A DNA stretch of 7,581 nucleotides from a bacterium (GTDB taxonomy: Bacteria > Electryoneota > RPQS01): NCBI GenBank assembly GCA_018814465.1, contig JAHIZR010000374.1:1-7581 (forward strand). The letters run 5' to 3'. The position numbers and the translations under genes were made by a program. The notes beneath the pieces were generated by a model. It did no database searches and was not told the DNA's origin. It saw only the letters and a program-made list of their open reading frames with translations. Of the stretch, positions 1 to 6,109 are shown in pieces. Every line of letters starts with the position of its first letter. The stretch's first letter is position 1.

Positions 1-356
1 TCCTCATCACGCGTGAGGTCGAGGACGCTGTCCGGAAATCCGGCATCCGTGAAGGAATGGTACTCGTGTCCGCCATGCATATCACCGCCGCGGTCTACGT
101 CAACGATGCCGAAAGCGGCTTGATCGAGGACATCAAAGAATGGCTGCGCGGACTGGCTCCGACAAAGAACTATCGCCATCATCAAACCGGGGAAGATAAC
201 GGCGAAGCCCATCTGAAGAATCTCATTCTGCACCATCAGGTCATCGTTCCGGTCACGAACGGCAAACTGGATTTCGGCCCCTGGCAGCAGATTTACTATG
301 CAGAATTTGACGGCCAGCGCCCGAAACGAATCATTGTTAAAGTCATGGGCGAATAG
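1..356 (+). CDS. yjbQ: YjbQ / UPF0047 family protein (secondary thiamine-phosphate synthase type), 5' end missing
   Basis: The frame is open from the window edge (first full codon at base 3) to the TAG at 354-356, giving 117 visible residues. Family members are about 138 residues, so roughly 20 N-terminal residues lie outside the window. The visible part matches the YjbQ/UPF0047 family (TIGR00149) throughout: ITREVEDAV at the left edge, the MHITAAVYVNDAESGL block (Met codon at 75), the YRHHQTGEDNGEAHLKN block with conserved His and Glu/Asp, and the closing LDFGPWQQIYYAEFDG...KVMGE. The internal ATG at 57 is not the start, because conserved sequence continues upstream of it. E. coli YjbQ has been reported to have weak thiamine-phosphate synthase activity; the physiological role is uncertain, and no other thiamin gene is visible here. 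The protein should be cytoplasmic. Its stop is one base from the next gene's GTG, which suggests an operon. Confidence 0.92.
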   Translation, partial: LITREVEDAVRKSGIREGMVLVSAMHITAAVYVNDAESGLIEDIKEWLRGLAPTKNYRHHQTGEDNGEAHLKNLILHHQVIVPVTNGKLDFGPWQQIYYAEFDGQRPKRIIVKVMGE

Positions 357-357
357 C

Positions 358-1005
358 GTGGACAAATACACCAAAGAATCTATCAACGAAACCATCGATC
401 AATATCTGCTCGACTGTCTTCCTGCTCGCGATGAACTCCTGAGCAGGATGGAGCAGTACGGTCTCGAACAAGGCTTTCCCTTTGTCGGACCGCTCGCCGC
501 TAATCTGCTTGCAATGCTCGCTGCTTCGATCAATGCAAGACATATCATCGATCTGGGAAGCGGTTTCGGTTTTTCCGCGATGCACATGGCTCGCGTTATT
601 CCCGATAGCGGTCTCATTCTTTGTGTTGACGACAACGAAGAGAATCGCAAGACCGCATTGAAGTATTTCGAAGAAGCGGGCGTTGCGCATAAAATAAAAT
701 ACTACGACGGTGACGCACTCGATCTGTTCAAGAAGGACGAGTCCGAAGTCGATATAATCTTTTGCGACATTAATAAAGAGCAGTACCCGGAAGCCTTCAA
801 ACTTGGATGGCCGCGAATTCGCAAGGGTGGATATTTCGTTGCCGACAACATGCTCTGGCATGGCCGCGTCCTGACCAGTGAGGACCAGCAGCCCTCGACA
901 CAGGGAATTCGCGAGTTGACCCGGCTGCTTTACTCCACTGCCAACGCTCGCACCGTGATTATTCCGATCCGCGACGGCCTCTCCGTGACTCTGAAAACCG
1001 CTTAA
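358..1005 (+). CDS. SAM-dependent, metal-dependent O-methyltransferase (family 3, COG4122)
   Basis: Encodes 215 residues, the usual length for family-3 O-methyltransferases (PF01596), which transfer a methyl group from SAM to a hydroxyl, often a catechol, using Mg2+ or another divalent ion. Visible motifs are the glycine-rich SAM loop DLGSGFG (D65-G71), the acidic end of beta-2 at D91-D92, the metal-site region DIIFCDINKEQY (D137) and ADNMLWHG (D163, N164), and the closing IPIRDGLSVTLK strand. I chose GTG 358 as the start. It lies one base after the yjbQ stop and begins MDKYTKES. The in-frame ATG at 298 would add 20 residues read out of frame from the conserved yjbQ end, and these do not look like family sequence. 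No strong Shine-Dalgarno sequence precedes the GTG, so translation is probably coupled to yjbQ. The substrate cannot be told from sequence, and nearby genes give no clue. The protein has no signal peptide and should be cytoplasmic. Confidence 0.93.
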   Translation: MDKYTKESINETIDQYLLDCLPARDELLSRMEQYGLEQGFPFVGPLAANLLAMLAASINARHIIDLGSGFGFSAMHMARVIPDSGLILCVDDNEENRKTALKYFEEAGVAHKIKYYDGDALDLFKKDESEVDIIFCDINKEQYPEAFKLGWPRIRKGGYFVADNMLWHGRVLTSEDQQPSTQGIRELTRLLYSTANARTVIIPIRDGLSVTLKTA

Positions 1006-1061
1006 CTCGATTTTCAAGCGGTATGTATCCTGCAGCGGACCACTATGAGAACAACCCGATC

Positions 1062-1140
1062 TGTCATTCTGGACACCCGCCTGCGTTTTCTTGGCTAATC
1101 GTTGAATGGACTGTTTGGATGGCGGGGCGTCCAGAATCTC
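1062..1140. repeat. Imperfect palindromic element, copy 1 (long-loop form)
   Basis: The left arm 1066-1081 (ATTCTGGACACCCGCC) is the near-exact reverse complement of the right arm 1121-1137 (GGCGGGGCGTCCAGAAT). The outer 9 bp pair perfectly (1066-1074 with 1129-1137), then comes a small 1x2 internal loop (A / GC), then 6 inner pairs (1076-1081 with 1121-1126). The loop is 39 nt. The left flank TGTCATTC (1062-1069) and the right end GAATC are shared with the element at 5803-5854. It lies 60 bases after the methyltransferase stop and 28 bases before the Rieske start, so it could protect or end the upstream message, or lie in the Rieske leader. Many bacterial genomes carry intergenic palindromes beginning GTCATTC and ending GAATC; this looks like one of that general type. 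Confidence 0.7.
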
Positions 1141-1165
1141 ATCCGTATACTCTTTTAGCCTTTTA

Positions 1166-1513
1166 ATGAGTTCAAACACAAAATGGTTCAAAGTCTGTCC
1201 CGAACAGGAACTGAAACCGGGCCGCGCGAAATCAGTCAGATTGTTCGGGCGGCCTTTCGCCGTTTTTAATCTCGATGGTCGGCTCTTCGGCATTGACGCC
1301 GCCTGCCGCCACATGAAAGCCAATCTGACCGGCGGCAAACTGGAAGGCTCCGTCGTTACCTGTCCCATGCACGGCTGGAAATACGATGTCCGCACAGGCA
1401 AATGCCTGACACAGCCTGATTCAGATGTTAATACTCTGCCGGTCAAGATCAAAGACAATACCATCTGGATCGAAATCGAACTGCCGGGATCGAATTCCTA
1501 TTCAATCGCCTGA
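1166..1513 (+). CDS. Small stand-alone Rieske [2Fe-2S] protein
   Basis: Encodes 115 residues covering a single Rieske domain (PF00355). The cluster ligands are C47 and H49 (CRHM) and C66 and H69 (CPMH), that is C-x-H-x16-C-x2-H, followed by the usual GWKYDVRTGKC strand. There is no signal peptide or membrane helix, so this is a soluble ferredoxin-type Rieske protein like those serving as electron carriers for ring-hydroxylating oxygenases or resembling the NirD nitrite reductase subunit. No oxygenase, reductase or nitrite reductase gene is in the window, so its partner is unknown. I chose ATG 1166 (MSSNTKWFKV) because the Rieske fold begins there. The in-frame ATG at 1106 would add 20 residues translated from the right arm of the upstream palindrome. 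Neither start has a clear Shine-Dalgarno sequence. Confidence 0.93.
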   Translation: MSSNTKWFKVCPEQELKPGRAKSVRLFGRPFAVFNLDGRLFGIDAACRHMKANLTGGKLEGSVVTCPMHGWKYDVRTGKCLTQPDSDVNTLPVKIKDNTIWIEIELPGSNSYSIA

Positions 1514-1529
1514 ATGAAGATTTACTGCT

Positions 1530-1546
1530 GACGGATTTAGACCGTC
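1530..1546. promoter_or_regulatory. Short inverted repeat and -10-like box ahead of the protease gene
   Basis: The 81-bp gap between the Rieske stop and the protease start holds a 5-bp inverted repeat GACGG (1530-1534) / CCGTC (1542-1546) with a 7-base spacer, followed by CATAAT at 1556-1561, which resembles a -10 box. No good -35 lies at the normal spacing; the best match, CTGACG at 1528-1533, is about 22 bases away. This could be a promoter with an operator, or chance. It is weak evidence. Confidence 0.2.
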
Positions 1547-1581
1547 CGCATCCGACATAATGATCGTAACTCCACAACGCC

Positions 1582-1586
1582 GGGAG
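1582..1586 (+). promoter_or_regulatory. Ribosome binding site of the secreted protease gene
   Basis: GGGAG lies 8 bases before the ATG at 1595. It is the only clear Shine-Dalgarno-like sequence among the four starts in the window. It supports ATG 1595 as the start, which also yields an intact signal peptide. Confidence 0.6.
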
Positions 1587-1594
1587 ACACTGAG

Positions 1595-4500
1595 ATGAAC
1601 ACCACTTCGAGATTCACAAGCGTTGCACTAATTCTTACACTCGCGCTTCTGCTGGGGGCCAACCTGCTCCTCGCCGCACCCTATGAAATCCAATTCAAGA
1701 GCGGCACTGTCACTCCGACCGCCGGTGAATTTATCATTCCACAAGCAAACCTCGATGAGAGTGTTGAATCCGTGCATGTCCTCCTGCAACTCGAGGACTT
1801 CCTGCGCGGCGGTAAGCAAGCCCGGCTCAAAAGCTATGGAGTGGATCTGCTGACCTATCTCCCCGATCGCGCCTATATCGCGGCCATTCCTTCCGACCTG
1901 AATGCTTCGCGCTTGGCTCCGCTCGGGGTGCGTGCCATCACTCCCGTCTATCCGGAATATAAACTCCACCCCCGCGTATCCGAGAGCCGCTTCGGCGACT
2001 GGAGTCTGCTCGATTCCGGCGAACGCATCTTCGCCGTCGAAATTATGGCCGATATTCCCCTCGATATTGCAGCTGAGGAACTCGAAAAGTCTGGTTATCT
2101 CATCGGTTCTCATTATAACGCGGCTCATACCTTGCTTGTCGCATGCCATGAAGCCCTGGCTTCCTTACTCGCCGACTTCGATTGCGTGCTCTTTGTCGAC
2201 GAAGCCCCGCCGCCCTTGCAGGAGCTGAACAGCACCGTCCGCACTCGACTGCACGTCAACGAAGTCCAAGCCGCCCCCTATAATCTCTCCGGTGACGGCG
2301 TCACTATCCTTGTCTTCGACGGTGGTATGGCCGACAACACTCATCCCGATTTTATCGGCCGCATGACCTGGAGCGAAACCGCCGGTATCAGCGACCACGC
2401 TACGCACACCTCCGGCACCGTCGGCGGTTCCGGTGCGGCTTCCGGCGGCACCTATCGCGGCATGGCTCCCGCTGCAACTTTAATCAGCGGCCAATACGAT
2501 GAATGCAATCCCTACTGCTTCTATGAGAGTCCCGGCGACATTGAGGAAGATTACACCAATTGCCGCCTCAACTATGATATCGAACTGACCACCAACTCCA
2601 TGGGCGCCAATGTCAACTCCAATCAGAATGACTGCGGCTGGCTGGGAGATTACGAAACCACTTCGCGCCTGCTCGACGGTATGGTTCGTCAAACCGTTAA
2701 CGCCCCTCTGATCATGTTCTGGTCCGCCGGCAACGAGCGCAATGACACCTGGTGCGGCATCTCCACCTATGAATGCATTTCCATTCCCGCCGGTACAAAA
2801 AATATCATCACCGTCGGAGCCACCACTGCCGCCGATGCCAGTGCCAGTTTCAGCTCATGGGGACCCACCGACGACGGCCGCATCAAACCTGAAATCGTTG
2901 CCACCGGCGTTAATGTGAACTCCTGCGCTCCCGGCGGCGGCTATCAAACCATGAGCGGCACCTCCATGTCCTGCCCGGCTGCCGCCGGCGTCGGCTGCCT
3001 GATCCTCGAACAATGGCACACGATGCATCCCGGCGCGCCCGATATGCTCCCCGAAACCATGAAGGCGCTGCTTATCAATTCCGCCACCGAACTCGGAACT
3101 GCCGATGGTCCAGACTATCAGCGCGGCTACGGTATCGTGAATGCGCAGGAAGCCATTGATCAAATGATCGCAGGCGGCATTCTGGAAAGCTCGCTCGAAA
3201 TCGACGAGGTTTTCAACTATACCTTCACAGTTCCTCAAGGATTGGCGGAATTATCTATCAGTCTCGCTTGGAGCGACGTTCCCGCTTCCGGTAATGTCAT
3301 TCCCACTCTTGTTAATGATTTGGATCTCGTATTGTCCAGCCCGCTTGACACTGATCACCTGCCTTGGGTGCTCAATCCTGATTCACCTGCTTCTGCCGCC
3401 ACTCGAGCTGAAGATCACACGAATGTCTGTGAGCAAGTCACGGTCGCAAATCCCACACCCGGCGAATGGACGCTGATTGTCACGGGTCTGCTCAATAGCG
3501 GTGATTCACAGACTTTCGCTATCGCTTCAAGCATTCCGCTCGTTACTGAATGGACGACGGTATCCGGCACGGTTGCATCTACCGTCACGCAAACCGGTGT
3601 TCCCGGTCGCGTTTCCATCGTCGGCGGTTCACAAACTATCTGGACCACTGCCGATGGCGCTTATACATTAAGCCTTCCCCTCGGCGCTTCTTATCAGCTT
3701 CGCGCCGAAGCCTATGGCCTGCTGCCCGAAACTGTGACAATCAATGCGAATATCAGCACGATTTCACAAGACTTCGAGCTTGACGATGCGGAGCAAGTTA
3801 CTTTGTCGGGAATCGTCTCCAACGGTCAGGGATACGTTTTCCCCGGTGCTGCAATCTCTGTTGAGTTCCCCAATTCAACTCCTCCGGGCGCTATTACAGA
3901 TGCTGCGGGAAACTACTCAATTCTCCTACCAGGAAGCAACCGCTACACGATCACTGCGAACTATATGGGCGTCACAACTTCAGAGATTATTGAATTGCCC
4001 GCGAGTGGCACGGCAACCTTGAACATCATCCTCGGCGGCGACCGCCTGCTTCCCGTCGGTCCCGACGACTACGGCTACTATTGCTACGAACTCGCCGACA
4101 TCGATTTGACTCCCGTTTACGAGTACACCAGCATTATGCCTAGCCAGGGCGGAACCGGTACGCAAGTCGGACCCGGCACCGGTAACGACTGGATTCAGAC
4201 AGTCAACCTGCCTTTCACCATGACCTATTATGGTCAGGACTACACTCAAGTCACGATTGCCGCCGACGGCTGGGTTGCGATGGGGAGCATTACGGCTTTG
4301 GATTCCGCCTACCGCAATGTGAATATCGGCTACACCGGCGCTCCCAACGGCATGATCTGCGTTTTCTGGGATGATCTCTTTCCTTACCATGCCACCGAAG
4401 GCGGCGAGATCGGCTACTATCATGATGCCGCCAATGGCCGCTTCATCATCGAGTATCGCGAAGTCCCGCACTTCAATCCGATCACAAATCATGTGACGGC

Positions 4501-5557
4501 ACAGCTCATCATCTATGACTTGGAAACTCGTCCGACGGTGACCGGCGATAACGAATTCGATCTTCACTTCGCTCGTTTCGACTATGTCGGCCCCGGCTCG
4601 GATGTCGATCAGGACGCCACCATCGGCATCGAATCTCCGACTGGAACGGACGGTCTGCAGATTGTCTTCGACGGCGTCTACGATCCGCGCAGCTTCCCGC
4701 TTGAAGTCGGCTCCGCGCTGCGCTTCACGACCGGACTCTTCGCCGGCATCGGCAGCGTCAGCGGCACGATTACGACCGAGCCGCCGCTGACGGACCTGTC
4801 CATGTTTGCGATCGAGATGGGTGAATACAGCACGACCGCTAACGCCGACGGCTCCTACCTGATTGAGAATGTCGCTTCCCGGCAGTATCGCGTGACGATT
4901 TCCGCCGACGGCTTTGAAACAGTTCAATCCGAGTTGATCATGGTCACTCCCGATCAGAATACCGTTGTCGACTTTAACAATGTGTATCGCCTCGATCCCG
5001 CGCGCAACCTCGACGGCGAGCACAATTCGGCAACTGGTCTTATCGACTTGTTCTGGGATCCTCCGCTTTGGTCGGTTATCAACAATCTTGATGAATTCGT
5101 CTCTTATCAAGTCTACGAGCAGGGCAGAGGCTTACTCGGCAATTCAACCGATACAACCTACTCATGGCAGCCGCCCAATATCGGCTATTTCAATTTCTGG
5201 GTGAAAGCTATGTACGACGGTGGCGAATCCGTGAATTCGGATACTGTCCGCATCCTCGTGCTCGACGCGAATGAGCTGGTCACGGCCATCCCGCAAGAGT
5301 TCACTCTAAATCAGAATTTCCCGAATCCTTTCAATCCCAATACCACGATTCGTTTTGGTTTGCCCTTCGACTCGGAGGTGCGCTTGGAAGTCTTTGACCT
5401 ACTCGGCCGGAGTGTCGCTGTCCTAACTGATTCCCGTCTCTCTGCCGGTTATCATTCGGTCGAATTCAACGCAACAGGTTTAGGCACCGGCATCTATTTC
5501 TATCGCCTGCATGCCGGCAGCTTCGAACAGCTCCGCAAAATGATGCTGATTAGATAG
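1595..5557 (+). CDS. Secreted multidomain subtilisin-like (S8) serine protease with T9SS sorting tail
   Basis: Encodes 1320 residues. Residues 1-28 form a Sec signal peptide (hydrophobic core about 10-26, predicted cut near A27/A28). Residues 29 to about 220 look like an N-terminal pro-region, including the KSYGVDLLTYLPDRAYIAAIP segment seen ahead of KP-43-like proteases. The S8 domain (about 225-525) has D242 (VFDGG), H268 (HATHTSGT), oxyanion N380 (SAGN) and S457 (GTSMS), so it should be active; it peptidases protein substrates outside the cell. Then follow a KP-43-type jelly roll (about 536-650, with LVNDLDLVL), two carboxypeptidase-regulatory-like sandwiches (about 656-728 and 735-815), a nidogen-like domain (about 818-1047, starting near DDYGYY), a third regulatory-like sandwich (about 1053-1130), an Fn3-like domain (about 1138-1225) and a Por/T9SS tail (1232-1320: NQNFPNPFNPNTTI to KMMLIR). 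In T9SS organisms such a tail directs export across the outer membrane and is usually cleaved. It appears to be a single-gene unit. Several Cys between about 300 and 400 may form disulfides. Substrates are unknown; nutrition is a plausible role. Confidence 0.96.
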   Translation: MNTTSRFTSVALILTLALLLGANLLLAAPYEIQFKSGTVTPTAGEFIIPQANLDESVESVHVLLQLEDFLRGGKQARLKSYGVDLLTYLPDRAYIAAIPSDLNASRLAPLGVRAITPVYPEYKLHPRVSESRFGDWSLLDSGERIFAVEIMADIPLDIAAEELEKSGYLIGSHYNAAHTLLVACHEALASLLADFDCVLFVDEAPPPLQELNSTVRTRLHVNEVQAAPYNLSGDGVTILVFDGGMADNTHPDFIGRMTWSETAGISDHATHTSGTVGGSGAASGGTYRGMAPAATLISGQYDECNPYCFYESPGDIEEDYTNCRLNYDIELTTNSMGANVNSNQNDCGWLGDYETTSRLLDGMVRQTVNAPLIMFWSAGNERNDTWCGISTYECISIPAGTKNIITVGATTAADASASFSSWGPTDDGRIKPEIVATGVNVNSCAPGGGYQTMSGTSMSCPAAAGVGCLILEQWHTMHPGAPDMLPETMKALLINSATELGTADGPDYQRGYGIVNAQEAIDQMIAGGILESSLEIDEVFNYTFTVPQGLAELSISLAWSDVPASGNVIPTLVNDLDLVLSSPLDTDHLPWVLNPDSPASAATRAEDHTNVCEQVTVANPTPGEWTLIVTGLLNSGDSQTFAIASSIPLVTEWTTVSGTVASTVTQTGVPGRVSIVGGSQTIWTTADGAYTLSLPLGASYQLRAEAYGLLPETVTINANISTISQDFELDDAEQVTLSGIVSNGQGYVFPGAAISVEFPNSTPPGAITDAAGNYSILLPGSNRYTITANYMGVTTSEIIELPASGTATLNIILGGDRLLPVGPDDYGYYCYELADIDLTPVYEYTSIMPSQGGTGTQVGPGTGNDWIQTVNLPFTMTYYGQDYTQVTIAADGWVAMGSITALDSAYRNVNIGYTGAPNGMICVFWDDLFPYHATEGGEIGYYHDAANGRFIIEYREVPHFNPITNHVTAQLIIYDLETRPTVTGDNEFDLHFARFDYVGPGSDVDQDATIGIESPTGTDGLQIVFDGVYDPRSFPLEVGSALRFTTGLFAGIGSVSGTITTEPPLTDLSMFAIEMGEYSTTANADGSYLIENVASRQYRVTISADGFETVQSELIMVTPDQNTVVDFNNVYRLDPARNLDGEHNSATGLIDLFWDPPLWSVINNLDEFVSYQVYEQGRGLLGNSTDTTYSWQPPNIGYFNFWVKAMYDGGESVNSDTVRILVLDANELVTAIPQEFTLNQNFPNPFNPNTTIRFGLPFDSEVRLEVFDLLGRSVAVLTDSRLSAGYHSVEFNATGLGTGIYFYRLHAGSFEQLRKMMLIR

Positions 5558-5601
5558 TGCATCGCGGTCCAGTGTTTCCGCCGAGGCATCCGTCCCCGGG
5601 T

Positions 5602-5640
5602 GCCCGGAATCTTTCCGCCGAACCGGGCTAAGCAGTTTTT
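5602..5640 (+). terminator. Weak terminator candidate after the protease gene
   Basis: GCCCGG (5602-5607) can pair with CCGGGC (5623-5628), and five T residues follow at 5636-5640. The 15-base loop and the 7-base gap before the T run are not typical, and GGAA/TTCC inside the loop competes with the stem. It lies 44 bases past the stop and is the first plausible transcription end for the protease gene. Confidence 0.3.
5615..5634 (+). repeat. 20-bp direct repeat, copy 1
   Basis: CCGCCGAACCGGGCTAAGCA matches the copy at 5710-5729 at 19 of 20 positions. The two copies start 95 bases apart and flank the hairpin at 5650-5671. The sequence beyond the 20 bases does not match, so this is a bounded repeat and not a simple long duplication. 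Confidence 0.75.
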
Positions 5641-5649
5641 GATTACTAG

Positions 5650-5671
5650 GCAACACCCTCCCGGGTGTTGC
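5650..5671. repeat. Perfect 9-bp hairpin between the direct repeats
   Basis: GCAACACCC (5650-5658) pairs perfectly with GGGTGTTGC (5663-5671) around a TCCC loop. No T run follows, so it is not a standard terminator. GGCAAC (5649-5654) could instead pair with GTTGCC (5680-5685), which gives a mutually exclusive fold. It could be an mRNA 3'-end stabiliser or the core of a small repeat element. Confidence 0.6.
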
Positions 5672-5709
5672 ATCATTCGGTTGCCGAGCGCAATCCAGCC
5701 ACAAAAAAA

Positions 5710-5729
5710 CCGCCGAGCCGGGCTAAGCA
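5710..5729 (+). repeat. 20-bp direct repeat, copy 2
   Basis: CCGCCGAGCCGGGCTAAGCA differs from the copy at 5615-5634 only at its eighth base. It is preceded by a run of A residues at 5703-5709, so on the minus strand a GC-rich stretch is followed by seven T. No adequate stem supports calling that a minus-strand terminator. Confidence 0.75.
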
Positions 5730-5802
5730 CAGAGAGTGTATAGCAGACGAGTCCGTAAAAGTGCGTAACCTCTCCCGGAACCAAAAAACTTGGAGCGCGG
5801 AT

Positions 5803-5854
5803 TGTCATTCCGGAAACACACCGTAGTCTTCGCAGGTGTGTTATCCGGAATCCC
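5803..5854. repeat. Imperfect palindromic element, copy 2 (short-loop form)
   Basis: The left arm 5807-5822 (ATTCCGGAAACACACC) pairs with the right arm 5835-5851 (GGTGTGTTATCCGGAAT) over 16 bp with one bulged A at 5843; the loop is 12 nt. It shares the TGTCATTC left flank and GAATC right end with the element at 1062-1140, and both carry an extra base on the right arm at the outer/inner stem junction. The inner stems differ in sequence but each stays paired (ACACACC/GGTGTGT here, CCCGCC/GGCGGG there). Confidence 0.75.
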
Positions 5855-5890
5855 GCTCCTTCGCCGATCTTCAGCCTTGTCGATTGCTTC

Positions 5891-5919
5891 GCGGTGTTGG
5901 CTGCTTGCAGCCGACCCGC
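5891..5919. other. Strong 12-bp hairpin with CTTG tetraloop
   Basis: GCGG (5891-5894) pairs with CCGC (5916-5919), T5895 is bulged, and GTTGGCTG (5896-5903) pairs with CAGCCGAC (5908-5915), with one T-G wobble at 5898/5913. The loop is CTTG closed by G-C, a known stable RNA tetraloop type. No T run follows, so it is not a terminator. It stands between the palindrome at 5803 and the terminator at 5962 and may be part of one structured transcript. Confidence 0.6.
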
Positions 5920-5925
5920 ATTCAC

Positions 5926-5954
5926 CTTCAAGTTTCACATTTCGAGTTTCAAAC
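5926..5954. repeat. Degenerate 15-base tandem
   Basis: CTTCAAGTTTCACAT (5926-5940) is followed by the similar TTCGAGTTTCAAAC (5941-5954). The stretch is low-complexity and its minus-strand reading (MKFETRNVKLEGE) looks like a spurious peptide from simple repeats, so no gene is called. Confidence 0.4.
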
Positions 5955-5961
5955 TTCAACC

Positions 5962-5987
5962 AGACCTCCTTTCCGGAGGTCTTTGTT
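5962..5987 (+). terminator. Intrinsic (rho-independent) terminator
   Basis: AGACCTCC (5962-5969) pairs perfectly with GGAGGTCT (5975-5982) around a TTTCC loop, followed directly by a T-rich tail (TTGTT, then seven T from 5997). It lies 405 bases past the protease stop and 123 bases before the phosphorylase start. It may end a long protease 3' UTR, end a separate small RNA, or attenuate the phosphorylase gene. Confidence 0.65.
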
Positions 5988-6109
5988 CATCGAAACTTTT
6001 TTTATTTATTTCGGCTTGAATGTTGCACTTAATGCTACAAATGCAGAAATTGTAACCTCATACCAAGACCAACTCCTGAATTTTTACTATCTAACCCATT
6101 GTCGGTCCT

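Larger units (their letters stand above)
5558..6109. other. 552-bp intergenic region with repeats and hairpins, no credible gene
   Basis: I see no credible coding sequence on either strand; the open frames here lack family resemblance and cross repeats. The region holds, in order: three CCGCCGA units (from 5578, 5615 and 5710), the last two within 20-bp direct repeats; a 9-bp hairpin (5650-5671); the second palindromic element (5803-5854); a 12-bp hairpin (5891-5919); a degenerate 15-base tandem (5926-5954); and an intrinsic terminator (5962-5987). From 5992 to 6109 it is AT-rich, with a 7-T run at 5997-6003, and should contain the phosphorylase promoter. TTGAAT at 6016-6021 and TACAAA at 6036-6041 are the best boxes, but the spacing is only 14 bases, so no promoter is claimed. 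Confidence 0.7.

Noticed and set aside
298..357. ATG 298 as the methyltransferase start
   Set aside because: The extra residues are an out-of-frame reading of the conserved yjbQ C-terminus and would create a 59-base overlap. GTG 358 fits the usual family length and operon spacing.
1106..1165. ATG 1106 as the Rieske start
   Set aside because: The added 20 residues are translated from the right arm of the palindrome and do not resemble the Rieske fold, which starts at MSSNTKWFKV.
343..1464. 373-residue open frame on the minus strand
   Set aside because: It runs antisense to two well-supported genes (methyltransferase and Rieske) and crosses the palindrome. Its translation has no recognisable domain.
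3980..5110. 376-residue open frame on the minus strand inside the protease gene
   Set aside because: It mirrors the protease reading frame. Its composition is rich in the I/V/G/D strings typical of antisense translation, with no family motifs.
5596..5612. Possible third, half-copy of the palindromic element (GGGTGCCCGGAATC)
   Set aside because: It resembles only a right arm. No matching GTCATTC left arm lies within a reasonable distance, so it may be chance.
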